DNA from: CAYRJD01 sp965212125
GTDB lineage: Bacteria; Actinomycetota; Acidimicrobiia; Acidimicrobiales; Poriferisodalaceae
Assembly: GCA_965212125.1 (NCBI GenBank)
Contig: OZ243045.1
Coordinates: forward strand, 1,860,001 to 1,924,000
Direction: 5' to 3'
DNA length: 64,000 nucleotides
Shown here: in pieces, positions 53,099 to 60,765 of the stretch
Position numbering within the stretch: position 1 is the first letter of the stretch
Layout of the letters: every line of letters begins with the position of its first letter
Notes under the pieces: model-generated
The model's input: only the letters and a program-made list of their open reading frames with translations
The model's database searches: none
What the model was told of the DNA's origin: nothing
Made by a program: the position numbers and the translations under genes

Positions 53099-54274
53099 CT
53101 AGCGGAACGCCGGAATGCCGGTGATCTCCTGCCCGAGAATGAGCCCGTGGATTTCTTCGGTTCCTTCATAGGTCATTACCGATTCCATGTTGACCGCATG
53201 CCGCATAGGCGAATATTCGGTGCTGACCCCGTTGGCACCCATCATTGAGCGTGCCTGGCGCGCCACGTCAATCGCCACCCGACAGTTGTGCCGCTTCGCC
53301 ATCGACACCTGATGCGGCTGCAATGCGCCCGCCTCCTTTAGCTGCCCTAGCCGAATGGCTTGCAAGTTGGCGTTGGTTGTAGCGGTCAGCATGTCGGCGA
53401 ACTTGACCTGATTTAGCTGAAACCCTGCCAGCGGTTTTCCAAACTGCGGCCGATCAAGCTGATAGGCGAGCGCTTCTTCGTAGCAGGCGCGCGCCACACC
53501 CGCCGCCCCGAAAGCAATGCCGAAGCGCGCCTCACTCAGGCAGCTCAGCGGCGCACCGATGCTGCTCGCGGCAGGCAGCCGCATGGCTTCGGGCACCTCC
53601 ACGTCGTCCAAATAAAACTCACCGGTAACTGAGGCACGCAGCGAAAGCTTGTTTTGAATCTTGCGGACCTCCATGCCCGGCGAATCGGTCGGCACCAGAA
53701 AGCCACGAAAACCCTCATCGGTGTTCGCCCACACGATTGCTAGGTGGGCAACGCCGGCATTGGTAATCCAACGCTTAGATCCGTTGAGCACCCAGGTGTC
53801 GCCTTTTTGGATGGCTCGAGTTGCCATCGCCGAAGGGTCGGAGCCGTGGTCCGGCTCGGTCAAACCAAAACAGCCGATCACCTCACCGGCCGCCATCTGC
53901 GGCAGCCATTGTTCTTTTTGCTCTTCGGAGCCGTACTTCCAAATGGGAAACATGCACAGCGAACCCTGCACCGAAACGAAGCTGCGCAGCCCGCTGTCAC
54001 CCGCCTCCAGCTCACGACACGCCACCCCATAAGCCATCGCCGATGCGCCCGCGCAGCCGTAGCCGTCAAGGTGCATGCCCAGCAGCCCCATCTCCGCAAT
54101 CGTCGGGATCAGGTCCATCGGGAAGGTGCCCGCCTCAAAATGCTCCGCCACCACAGGGTTGAAATCGTTGGCGACAAACTTGGCGACGGTGTCGCGAATC
54201 AGCAGCTCCTCGTCGTTCAGCAGCTCGTCAAGGTTGTAAAAGTCAGCCAGCCCGGTCTCGGATTGTTTAGCCAT
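53099..54274 (-). CDS. Acyl-CoA dehydrogenase, glutaryl-CoA dehydrogenase-like
   Basis: A 391-residue flavin enzyme. The ending YEGTEEIHGLILGQEITGI is the signature of glutaryl-CoA dehydrogenase, which converts glutaryl-CoA to crotonyl-CoA in lysine and tryptophan breakdown. FGLTEPDHGSDPSAM and the QFGKPLAGFQLNQVKFADM segment also fit. CATAAT on the minus strand (54281-54286) ends 7 bases before the ATG, so the gene is probably leaderless. It is divergent from the metallo-beta-lactamase-fold gene. Confidence 0.88.
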   Translation of the reverse strand: MAKQSETGLADFYNLDELLNDEELLIRDTVAKFVANDFNPVVAEHFEAGTFPMDLIPTIAEMGLLGMHLDGYGCAGASAMAYGVACRELEAGDSGLRSFVSVQGSLCMFPIWKYGSEEQKEQWLPQMAAGEVIGCFGLTEPDHGSDPSAMATRAIQKGDTWVLNGSKRWITNAGVAHLAIVWANTDEGFRGFLVPTDSPGMEVRKIQNKLSLRASVTGEFYLDDVEVPEAMRLPAASSIGAPLSCLSEARFGIAFGAAGVARACYEEALAYQLDRPQFGKPLAGFQLNQVKFADMLTATTNANLQAIRLGQLKEAGALQPHQVSMAKRHNCRVAIDVARQARSMMGANGVSTEYSPMRHAVNMESVMTYEGTEEIHGLILGQEITGIPAFR

Positions 54275-54307
54275 AACACCATTATGACCGCCACCCGCCC
54301 AAAGACC

Positions 54308-54313
54308 TAACCT
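54308..54313 (+). promoter_or_regulatory. Probable -10 element of leaderless transcript
   Basis: TAACCT fits TANNNT and ends 8 bases before the GTG at 54321. The divergent CATAAT for the minus-strand gene is 22 bases away, so the two promoters face away from each other in a very short gap. Confidence 0.45.
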
Positions 54314-54320
54314 GCACAGC

Positions 54321-55061
54321 GTGACCGAGCAACGCTTGTATTTCCGTCAGCTTTTGTCTGGGCGTGATTTTGCTACCGACGACCAGATGGCTGCGCAGAT
54401 GGTCAATTTCAGTTATCTGATCGGCGATCGGGTGACCGGCGAGGCGGTGGTGGTTGACCCTGCCTATGACGTTGCGAAGCTGCTGGAGATCGCCGCAGCC
54501 GACGACATGAAACTGACCGGCGTGCTGGCGACGCACTATCACGCAGACCACGTCGGCGGCGACATGATGGGCTACAAGATTGAGGGCGTGGCGGAGCTGC
54601 TGGAGCTGGCCGGTCTGAAGATTCACGTGCAAAAGCCAGAGGCGGAGCTGGTGCTAAAAACCACGACGATTTCGGCTGACGATCTAGAGCAGCATGATCC
54701 GGGCGACAAGTTGATGGTGGGTGAGATTCCGATTGAGTTGATTCACACGCCCGGGCACACGCCGGGTAGTCAGTGCTTTTTTGTCGGTGGCGCAGCCGCG
54801 ACAGCGGGCGGGATGCTGATCGCCGGCGACACTTTGTTTTTGGATGGCTGCGGGCGAACCGACCTGCCGGGCAGCGACCCTGCCGCCATGTACCACACGC
54901 TGCATCACACGCTGGCACGCTTGCCCGACGAAGCGCTGCTGTTTCCCGGCCATCGATATTCGTTTCACTCTTCGTCCACGATGGAAATAACGCGCGCCAA
55001 CAACTACGTTTTCAAACCCACATCGGAGGCGCAGTGGCTAACGATGTTCGGCAATAACTAG
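54321..55061 (+). CDS. Metallo-beta-lactamase-fold hydrolase, persulfide dioxygenase-like
   Basis: A 246-residue MBL-fold enzyme with the metal-binding THYHADHVGGD near residue 73, HTPGHTPGSQCFF, GDTLFLDGCGRTDLPGSDP and FPGHRYS. The GRTDLPGSDPAAMY stretch is typical of ETHE1-like persulfide dioxygenases and related glyoxalase II-like enzymes. The next gene encodes a two-domain rhodanese only 5 bases away. This pairing supports a role in persulfide or thiosulfate metabolism. Confidence 0.85.
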   Translation: MTEQRLYFRQLLSGRDFATDDQMAAQMVNFSYLIGDRVTGEAVVVDPAYDVAKLLEIAAADDMKLTGVLATHYHADHVGGDMMGYKIEGVAELLELAGLKIHVQKPEAELVLKTTTISADDLEQHDPGDKLMVGEIPIELIHTPGHTPGSQCFFVGGAAATAGGMLIAGDTLFLDGCGRTDLPGSDPAAMYHTLHHTLARLPDEALLFPGHRYSFHSSSTMEITRANNYVFKPTSEAQWLTMFGNN

Positions 55062-55066
55062 GCGCC

Positions 55067-55930
55067 GTGCCCGATCAAACGCAGCCCAATCAAACGCCGC
55101 TGCCACCCGTCATCACGCCCGAGCAGGCGCGCAGCGGCGAATACGTCTTCTGCGATGTGCGCTGGTATCTAGACGGCCGCAGCGGACACGATGCCTATCT
55201 AGCCGGCCACATCCCTGGCGCAATATTTGTAGACCTTGACAAGGATTTGGCTGACCCGCCTAGCACTGAGCACGGCCGCCACCCGCTGCCGTCGGCTCAG
55301 CAGTTTTCGCAATCGCTGGGGGAGTTGGGGTTGGCGCCAGATGACGTGGTGGTGGCCTACGACGACACCGGCGGTCAGTCGGCGGGTCGGCTGGTGTGGA
55401 TGCTGCGAGTGCTTGGCACCCAGGCGGCGCTGCTTGACGGCGGGCTGCCAGCTTGGGACGGTCCGTTGTCGACCACGCCGGTTGAGCGGCCGCGTATTGA
55501 CGTGCCGGTGCGCGACTGGCCAGCCGAGTTGCTGGCCGATGCAGCCTTTACCGGCTCGCAAGCGCAGACGGCTACCGCAGTGGTGGCTGATACGCGCAAC
55601 CCAGAGCGCTACCGCGGGGAGGTTGAACCGGTGGACACACGCCCCGGGCACATCCCCGGCGCGATCAACCTGTCGTGGGACGGCAACCTTGACAGCCAGG
55701 GGCGGTTTCTAAGCAAGGAAGCGTTGCGTGAGCGATTTGAAAGTGCTGGCATCAGCGCCGACGACGGGCAAGAGACGATTATGTATTGCGGCTCCGGCGT
55801 GAGCGCGTGCCACAACTTGCTCGCAATGGAGTACGCCGGGTTTGGCACCGGCACGAAGCTGTACCCGGGCTCTTGGTCGCAGTGGAGCGCGCGGCCCGAA
55901 CTTCCGGCCGAGCTAGGCGACCCAAGCTGA
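55067..55930 (+). CDS. Two-domain sulfurtransferase (rhodanese family)
   Basis: A 287-residue tandem rhodanese. The first domain (VFCDVRWYLDGRSGHDAYLAGHIPGA) is inactive-type and the second holds the active Cys in CGSGVSAC, resembling mercaptopyruvate/thiosulfate sulfurtransferases. Starting with GTG 5 bases after the MBL gene, it is clearly in its operon. Thiosulfate or 3-mercaptopyruvate as donor cannot be told from sequence alone. Confidence 0.9.
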   Translation: MPDQTQPNQTPLPPVITPEQARSGEYVFCDVRWYLDGRSGHDAYLAGHIPGAIFVDLDKDLADPPSTEHGRHPLPSAQQFSQSLGELGLAPDDVVVAYDDTGGQSAGRLVWMLRVLGTQAALLDGGLPAWDGPLSTTPVERPRIDVPVRDWPAELLADAAFTGSQAQTATAVVADTRNPERYRGEVEPVDTRPGHIPGAINLSWDGNLDSQGRFLSKEALRERFESAGISADDGQETIMYCGSGVSACHNLLAMEYAGFGTGTKLYPGSWSQWSARPELPAELGDPS

Positions 55931-55943
55931 GCTGGGTGTGCGC

Positions 55944-56249
55944 CTAAGTAACCAGCCGAAAAAGCGCTGTAATCAACGCCGCCACACCGATTGTTACGTA
56001 CATCGGCATCCGCCGCCAAGCACACACCAGCGCTGCGCCCACGCCCAGCACCCGCGCATCAAGCATCACCTCGCCGCTAGAGGTCAGCGTTTGCTCAGCG
56101 ATTACCGCGCAGATGATCGCCACCGGCAACGCGTTCAGCAGCGCCGTCATCTTGGGGCCTACCCGGTTGAGGTCAATCAAGAACATGCCAGCTAGCCGCT
56201 GTCCGTAGGCACCAACGGCGAGCGCCCCAATAGCCGCCCAGGTCAGCAT
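55944..56249 (-). CDS. azlD: AzlD-type branched-chain amino acid transport subunit
   Basis: A 101-residue membrane protein with about four helices and the AzlD core (LPVAIICAVIAEQTL, RVLGVGAALVCAWR). AzlD works with AzlC to export branched-chain amino acids. Its start overlaps the end of azlC by 7 bases. Confidence 0.82.
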   Translation of the reverse strand: MLTWAAIGALAVGAYGQRLAGMFLIDLNRVGPKMTALLNALPVAIICAVIAEQTLTSSGEVMLDARVLGVGAALVCAWRRMPMYVTIGVAALITALFRLVT

Positions 56250-56992
56250 TCTTCGCCGCCTGGTTCGGCCGCGCTTGGGGTGTCTTCGGTTTCGCCCGAC
56301 CCGCTGCCCGACCCGCCGTTCGCTCCGCTTGGCTGCTTACCCAACAGCACTCCGAACGCCATCGTCGCCGCCAGCAAAGTCGACAATCCAGCCGGCAGCG
56401 GCTGAACTAGCGCAACCGCAACGACCGCAGCGGCAAACCCAATGGCGGCAGATTTTCGCTCACGCATCCTCGGCCAGATGATCGCAATAAACAGCGCGGG
56501 CAGCATGGTGTCCAGCCCATAGGTAGAGATGTCGCCCAAAGACTCACCAATGAGCACGCCCACCACCGTGCCGATCCAATAAGGCGGCAGCAGTGCCAAA
56601 CTGGCGATTAGATACACCCGCCGTCCGGTGGGGCTGCCCGCCGGCTCATTCAATGCCAGCGCAACATTTGGATCAAACGTCACAAGGGCCGCAGCGGCTT
56701 TAGCGCTGCGTCGCGTCCACAGCCGCGGGGCAACCGCTGCCGCCAACAACCCGAAGCGAGTTGAAACCAGCCAGCCGCTCAGCACTCCCGACACCAATCC
56801 ACCACCGGCGACGGCGACCGCCGTGTAGGACAAGATTGCGGTGGCCGAAACGACTATCACGGAGCCTGCAATGACCAGCCAAGGGGGAGTGCCAATCTCA
56901 ATGTGCACGACCGCTACCGTGATACCTAGCGTGAAATAGGTAATAGCAACGGTCGCTATTTCGCTTTTCGTCAACAACGGTCGCTGTGTCAT
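56243..56992 (-). CDS. azlC: AzlC family branched-chain amino acid permease
   Basis: A 249-residue integral membrane protein of the AzlC/YgaZ type, with helices containing STRFGLLAAAVAPRLW and FDPNVALALNE, both in the family positions. The C-terminus is a Gly/Ser/Glu-rich tail. It precedes azlD in an operon. Export of leucine, isoleucine or valine is the family role. Confidence 0.83.
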   Translation of the reverse strand: MTQRPLLTKSEIATVAITYFTLGITVAVVHIEIGTPPWLVIAGSVIVVSATAILSYTAVAVAGGGLVSGVLSGWLVSTRFGLLAAAVAPRLWTRRSAKAAAALVTFDPNVALALNEPAGSPTGRRVYLIASLALLPPYWIGTVVGVLIGESLGDISTYGLDTMLPALFIAIIWPRMRERKSAAIGFAAAVVAVALVQPLPAGLSTLLAATMAFGVLLGKQPSGANGGSGSGSGETEDTPSAAEPGGEEC

Positions 56993-57084
56993 GGCAGCAG
57001 TGTTGCGCGCGGTGTGGTGTGCCAGGCGGTGTGCCAGGCGGCGCGCACGGTGCGGTTAGACATGCGATTAGACATAGTGGGGCA

Positions 57085-58014
57085 ATGGACCCGGTCAACT
57101 GGGAAATAAAGCCGACGCTGACAAGCCCGCTGCTGCTGGTTGCGTTTGAAGGCTGGTTTGACGCGGGCAGTTGCGCGACGGGCGCATTGACGTGGCTGCG
57201 CGACAGCGCCGAAGAAGTTGAGCGGTTCGCAGAGATTGACCTGGAGCGGTTTCTGGATTTTCAAGAGACCCGCCCGATTGTGAGAAACGGCCCGAATGAC
57301 AACCGAGTGATTGAATGGCCGTCGGTTGATTGCTATGCGGTCAAGGACAACATGCGGCACGATTTTGTGGTGATGCAAGGCGTGGAGCCACGCATGCGCT
57401 GGCGCACCTTCACCGAGGCCGTGCTGCAGGTAGCCACCGACACAAAATGCCAGATGATCGTGACTATGGGTTCCACCGCGGCCGGGGTGGCGCATTCGCG
57501 TCCGCACACCGTGAAAAGTAGTGCTGGCAACGCTTCGCTGGCGAAACGGATGGGGCTAGCGGCGCCGACCTACCAAGGCCCGACCGGCGTCATCGGCACG
57601 CTGCACGACATGGCCGACAAGGCGGACATCCCGGTCATTTCGCTGCGGGTTGGCGTGCCGCACTATGTCGCCGGTCCGCCAAATCCCAAAGGAACCCAAG
57701 CGCTGCTGGAGCAGTTTCAGTATCTGATCGGCGTGCCGACGCATTACGAGGAGCTTGACACCGAGGTAGCGCACTGGGAGTCGCGGGTGAATGAGGCGAC
57801 CGAGAGCGACCCGGAGGTTATGGCGTACATCGTGCAGCTTGAAAAGGAGTCGGACCGAATAGCCGAGGAGAACCTGCCGAGCGGCGACGATCTAGCTTCG
57901 CAAATCGAGCAGTTTCTGAGCGAGCAAGATTCCGACAGCCAAGATCCTGGCAGCCCTAATCTCGGTCCCGACAGCCCTGCCCAAGATCCCAAACCCCCCA
58001 CCGACGGTCGCTAG
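57085..58014 (+). CDS. PAC2 family (proteasome-assembly-chaperone-like) protein
   Basis: A 309-residue soluble protein of the PAC2 family: LLLVAFEGWFDAGSCATGAL at the start, TKCQMIVTMGSTAAGVAHSRP in the middle, followed by a helical C-terminal part with Asp/Pro/Ser-rich end. Actinobacterial PAC2 proteins are widespread and of unclear function. The ATG at 57085 is preferred; an upstream GTG at 56986 overlaps azlC. It is followed by aroC after 2 bases. Confidence 0.82.
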   Translation: MDPVNWEIKPTLTSPLLLVAFEGWFDAGSCATGALTWLRDSAEEVERFAEIDLERFLDFQETRPIVRNGPNDNRVIEWPSVDCYAVKDNMRHDFVVMQGVEPRMRWRTFTEAVLQVATDTKCQMIVTMGSTAAGVAHSRPHTVKSSAGNASLAKRMGLAAPTYQGPTGVIGTLHDMADKADIPVISLRVGVPHYVAGPPNPKGTQALLEQFQYLIGVPTHYEELDTEVAHWESRVNEATESDPEVMAYIVQLEKESDRIAEENLPSGDDLASQIEQFLSEQDSDSQDPGSPNLGPDSPAQDPKPPTDGR

Positions 58015-58016
58015 CG

Positions 58017-59117
58017 ATGGCTGGTAGCAAGTTTGGCGAGCGGTTTTCGGTAACGACGTTTGGCGAGTCGCACGGCGGCGCAGTCGGCGTGATCATCGAC
58101 GGCTGCCCGGCTGGCATCAAGCTGGACGCGGCTGCCATCCAAGCCGACCTTGATCGCCGCCGCCCGGGGCAGAGCCGCCTGGTTACCCAGCGCCAGGAAG
58201 CCGACGAGGTGGAGATTCAGTCCGGGTTGTTTGAGGGCGAGACCTTAGGCACGCCGATTTCGCTGGTCGTGCGAAACACCGACGCGCAGCCCGGCGCTTA
58301 TGAGCACATGCGTGACCTGTACCGCCCCAGCCATGCGGATTACACCACCGAGGCAAAGTACGGAATACGCAACTGGCAAGGTGGCGGGCGGGCTTCGGCG
58401 CGTGAAACCGTCGGTCGGGTTGCCGCCGGTGCGGTGGCGCGCCAGGTTTTGGCGCAGCTAGGCGTCGGCGTGCTGGGCTGGGTCAGTTCGATCGGTGAGA
58501 TTGATGCGACCGTGGACGCGGCGACCGTGCGGCTAGAAGACGTAGAGGCCGATCCGACGCGCTGCCCGGATTCAGCCAGCGCCGCGGCGATGACTAAAGC
58601 CATCGAGGCCGCCCGCAAGGCTGGCGACTCGTTGGGCGGGGTGGTTACGTGTGTCGCACGGGCGGTGCCAGCGGGACTGGGCGAACCGGTGTTTGACAAA
58701 CTTGACGCCGAGCTAGCGAAGGCGGTCATTTCGCTGCCGGCAACCAAGGGAGTGGAGATCGGCAGCGGCTTTGCGGGCACGCGCCTGACCGGCAGCCAGC
58801 ACAACGACGAGTTTGTACCAGGTGCGGACGGCAAGCCGGCGGTGGCCAGCAACAACAGCGGCGGCATCCAGGGCGGCATCAGCAACGGCGCCGACATCAT
58901 GCTGCGGGTTGCGTTCAAGCCGACCGCCACCATTTCGTCGCCGCAAAAGACCGTGAATACAGACAATGAAGCCGCCGAGCTAGCAGCCACCGGCCGGCAC
59001 GATCCGTGCGTGTTGCCGCGGGCGGTGCCGATGGTTGAGGCGATGGTTTGTTTGGTGCTGACCGATCATCTGCTGCGCCAGCAAACAACCCGTCTGGCGA
59101 ACCCGCCGTCGGCCTAG
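58017..59117 (+). CDS. aroC: Chorismate synthase
   Basis: AroC makes chorismate from 5-enolpyruvylshikimate-3-phosphate with reduced FMN, the last step of the shikimate pathway. The 366-residue product has TFGESHGGAVGVIIDGCPAG near residue 15, QGGGRASARETVGRVAAGA near residue 121 and NNSGGIQGGISNG near residue 280. No other shikimate genes are adjacent in the window. Confidence 0.97.
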   Translation: MAGSKFGERFSVTTFGESHGGAVGVIIDGCPAGIKLDAAAIQADLDRRRPGQSRLVTQRQEADEVEIQSGLFEGETLGTPISLVVRNTDAQPGAYEHMRDLYRPSHADYTTEAKYGIRNWQGGGRASARETVGRVAAGAVARQVLAQLGVGVLGWVSSIGEIDATVDAATVRLEDVEADPTRCPDSASAAAMTKAIEAARKAGDSLGGVVTCVARAVPAGLGEPVFDKLDAELAKAVISLPATKGVEIGSGFAGTRLTGSQHNDEFVPGADGKPAVASNNSGGIQGGISNGADIMLRVAFKPTATISSPQKTVNTDNEAAELAATGRHDPCVLPRAVPMVEAMVCLVLTDHLLRQQTTRLANPPSA

Positions 59118-59144
59118 CGTCGGCCTAACCACGAGCCAGTTCTT

Positions 59145-59948
59145 TTGAATCTGGGCCCAGACCTGCTGCTGGCCGCGGCTTGCGTTGTGGCGGGGATTAT
59201 CAATGCGATGGCGGGCGGCGGTTCGCTGATAACGGTGCCGCTGCTGACTTTTTTTGCCGACCTGGGCGGGCTTGTCGCCAACGGCACTAACCGCATCGGC
59301 GTGCTAACGCAAAATCTTTCTTCTGCTTTTAGTTATCGCCGCTCCGGGGTGTCGGGCGTGCGCAAGGCGGTGTCGGTTTTGGTGCCGGTGTTTGCTGGGT
59401 CACTGGTTGGCGCACTTGTGGTGGCAAACATCAGCGAAACCGCGTATGAAATAGCGTTCGGTGCGCTAATGGTGCCGTTGCTGGTGCTGAGCTTTTGGCG
59501 CCCCAGGAAAAAGAGTGCGACCGCGACCGAGCCGGCGGGAGCTTCGCCACAGTCCACCCCGCCACTCACTCAGCCTCCCAGCGCGGCGATTGCTTGGCCG
59601 CGCTATGTGACTATCCCGGTGTTTGTTGCCATCGGCATGTACGGCGGCGCTTTTCAGGCTGGTGTTGGCTTGGTGATCGTGTTGGCGCTGTCGCGTGCTG
59701 GGCTTGATTTGGTTAACGCCAACGCTGTGAAGGTGGTCGTGATCGCCATGCTGACTGCGGTGGCGATACCGGTGTTCATCTTTTCTGACCAGGTGCATTG
59801 GGGCTATGCGGTGATTGTCAGCGTGGGATTTGCCGTTGGCGGTTGGATTGGTGCGCATTTCGCGGTGCGGGGTGGCGAGCGTTTGATCCGGCCGGTCATG
59901 TTGGTGGCGGTGGTCGCCCTGGCTGGTCGAATGGTCGGGCTGTACTAG
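59145..59948 (+). CDS. TauE/SafE family permease
   Basis: A 267-residue membrane protein with about eight helices. The NAMAGGGSLITVPLLTFF and NGTNRIGVLTQNLSSAFSYRRSG motifs are typical of TauE/SafE transporters, which move sulfite, sulfonates or related anions. The second half repeats the pattern (GGAFQAGVGLVIVLALSR). It starts with TTG. The last 142 bases are duplicated at 62946-63087 as part of a tandem duplication. Confidence 0.88.
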   Translation: MNLGPDLLLAAACVVAGIINAMAGGGSLITVPLLTFFADLGGLVANGTNRIGVLTQNLSSAFSYRRSGVSGVRKAVSVLVPVFAGSLVGALVVANISETAYEIAFGALMVPLLVLSFWRPRKKSATATEPAGASPQSTPPLTQPPSAAIAWPRYVTIPVFVAIGMYGGAFQAGVGLVIVLALSRAGLDLVNANAVKVVVIAMLTAVAIPVFIFSDQVHWGYAVIVSVGFAVGGWIGAHFAVRGGERLIRPVMLVAVVALAGRMVGLY

Positions 59949-59984
59949 ATCGCTGGTTTTTCAGCACGGGTGTTTTTAGTCGGG

Positions 59985-59990
59985 TACAAT
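59985..59990 (+). promoter_or_regulatory. Probable -10 element of leaderless lipoprotein gene
   Basis: TACAAT ends 8 bases before the ATG at 59998. The same element and spacing are kept in the duplicate at 63124-63129. Confidence 0.5.
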
Positions 59991-59997
59991 CGTGGGT

Positions 59998-60741
59998 ATG
60001 GGACTAGTAAAGCTGTTTTCAATACCCGCTGTCGTTGTTCTGTTTGCTGTTGCTTGCGGTGCGACGGAAGCGTTACGCACAGAGGGCGCACCACAAGCTG
60101 ATGCGGTTGGGCGGCTGGGCGCGGCTGGGATTGTTGCTGCTGCTGCGCCTGACGTTGAGCCTGAAACCGCTGAGGAGGAGGTTGCTGGGCCTACGCATTC
60201 ACACGGTGAGGACACGCACACGCATGAGGTAGCCGTTGAGGAAGAGGCTGCGCCTGAGCCTGAAGCCGTTGAGGAGGAAGAGGTGGTTGAGCCTGAGACC
60301 GATGGTGCGGAGGTTGAATCCGAAATCATTTATGAAGAGATTGTGGAGCTTGAGGATACTGATTTTGAGGATTTGTGGAACGAGATTGTTATAGGTACAA
60401 CCGAAGAGGGGTATCCCATTATTGATGAAAGCAACAGACCCAGAGTTTGGGATTTGCTTACGGATGATATGTGGGAGTTGACGTATGTTTTCTACGGGGA
60501 AGACACCAAAACCACTTCCACAATCAGTAGTTCAGGCCCGCCTGGCGGCATCATAATTCCAGAGGGTACCAAAGAGGAAAGGGATGCCTGGTTCAGAGAG
60601 CAGGGCGTAGACCCGGATAGGGTGGTTCATAATCCAATAACTACTTACAAGTTTCCTGCTACTACTACCGAAGCAGAAGCAAAGGCTTGGCTTAGAAAAC
60701 AAGGCATAGACCTCAGCCTGGCAAAAATTGCTTACGAGTAG
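59998..60741 (+). CDS. His-rich acidic-linker lipoprotein, copy 1, unknown function
   Basis: A 247-residue product with a lipoprotein signal ending LFAVAC (Cys20). About 90 residues of Ala/Glu/Pro-rich linker follow, interrupted by THSHGEDTHTHE, a His-rich motif that could bind metal. The C-terminal 130 residues form an acidic folded domain (IVIGTTEEGYPIIDESNR, GPPGGIIIPEGTKEERDAWF, ending KQGID and AKIAYE). No family recognised. A near copy lies at 63137. The DNA is lower in G+C than the core genes. Confidence 0.72.
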   Translation: MGLVKLFSIPAVVVLFAVACGATEALRTEGAPQADAVGRLGAAGIVAAAAPDVEPETAEEEVAGPTHSHGEDTHTHEVAVEEEAAPEPEAVEEEEVVEPETDGAEVESEIIYEEIVELEDTDFEDLWNEIVIGTTEEGYPIIDESNRPRVWDLLTDDMWELTYVFYGEDTKTTSTISSSGPPGGIIIPEGTKEERDAWFREQGVDPDRVVHNPITTYKFPATTTEAEAKAWLRKQGIDLSLAKIAYE

Positions 60742-60765
60742 CTGAGATTTGGCTTCCGTTTTCTG

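Larger units (their letters stand above)
59807..60756 (+). repeat. Copy A of a ~0.95 kb tandem duplication
   Basis: It covers the tauE 3' end, a promoter and a lipoprotein gene. The left edge at 59807 matches 62946 (offset 3,139), and similarity ends near 60756 against 63874. Confidence 0.93.
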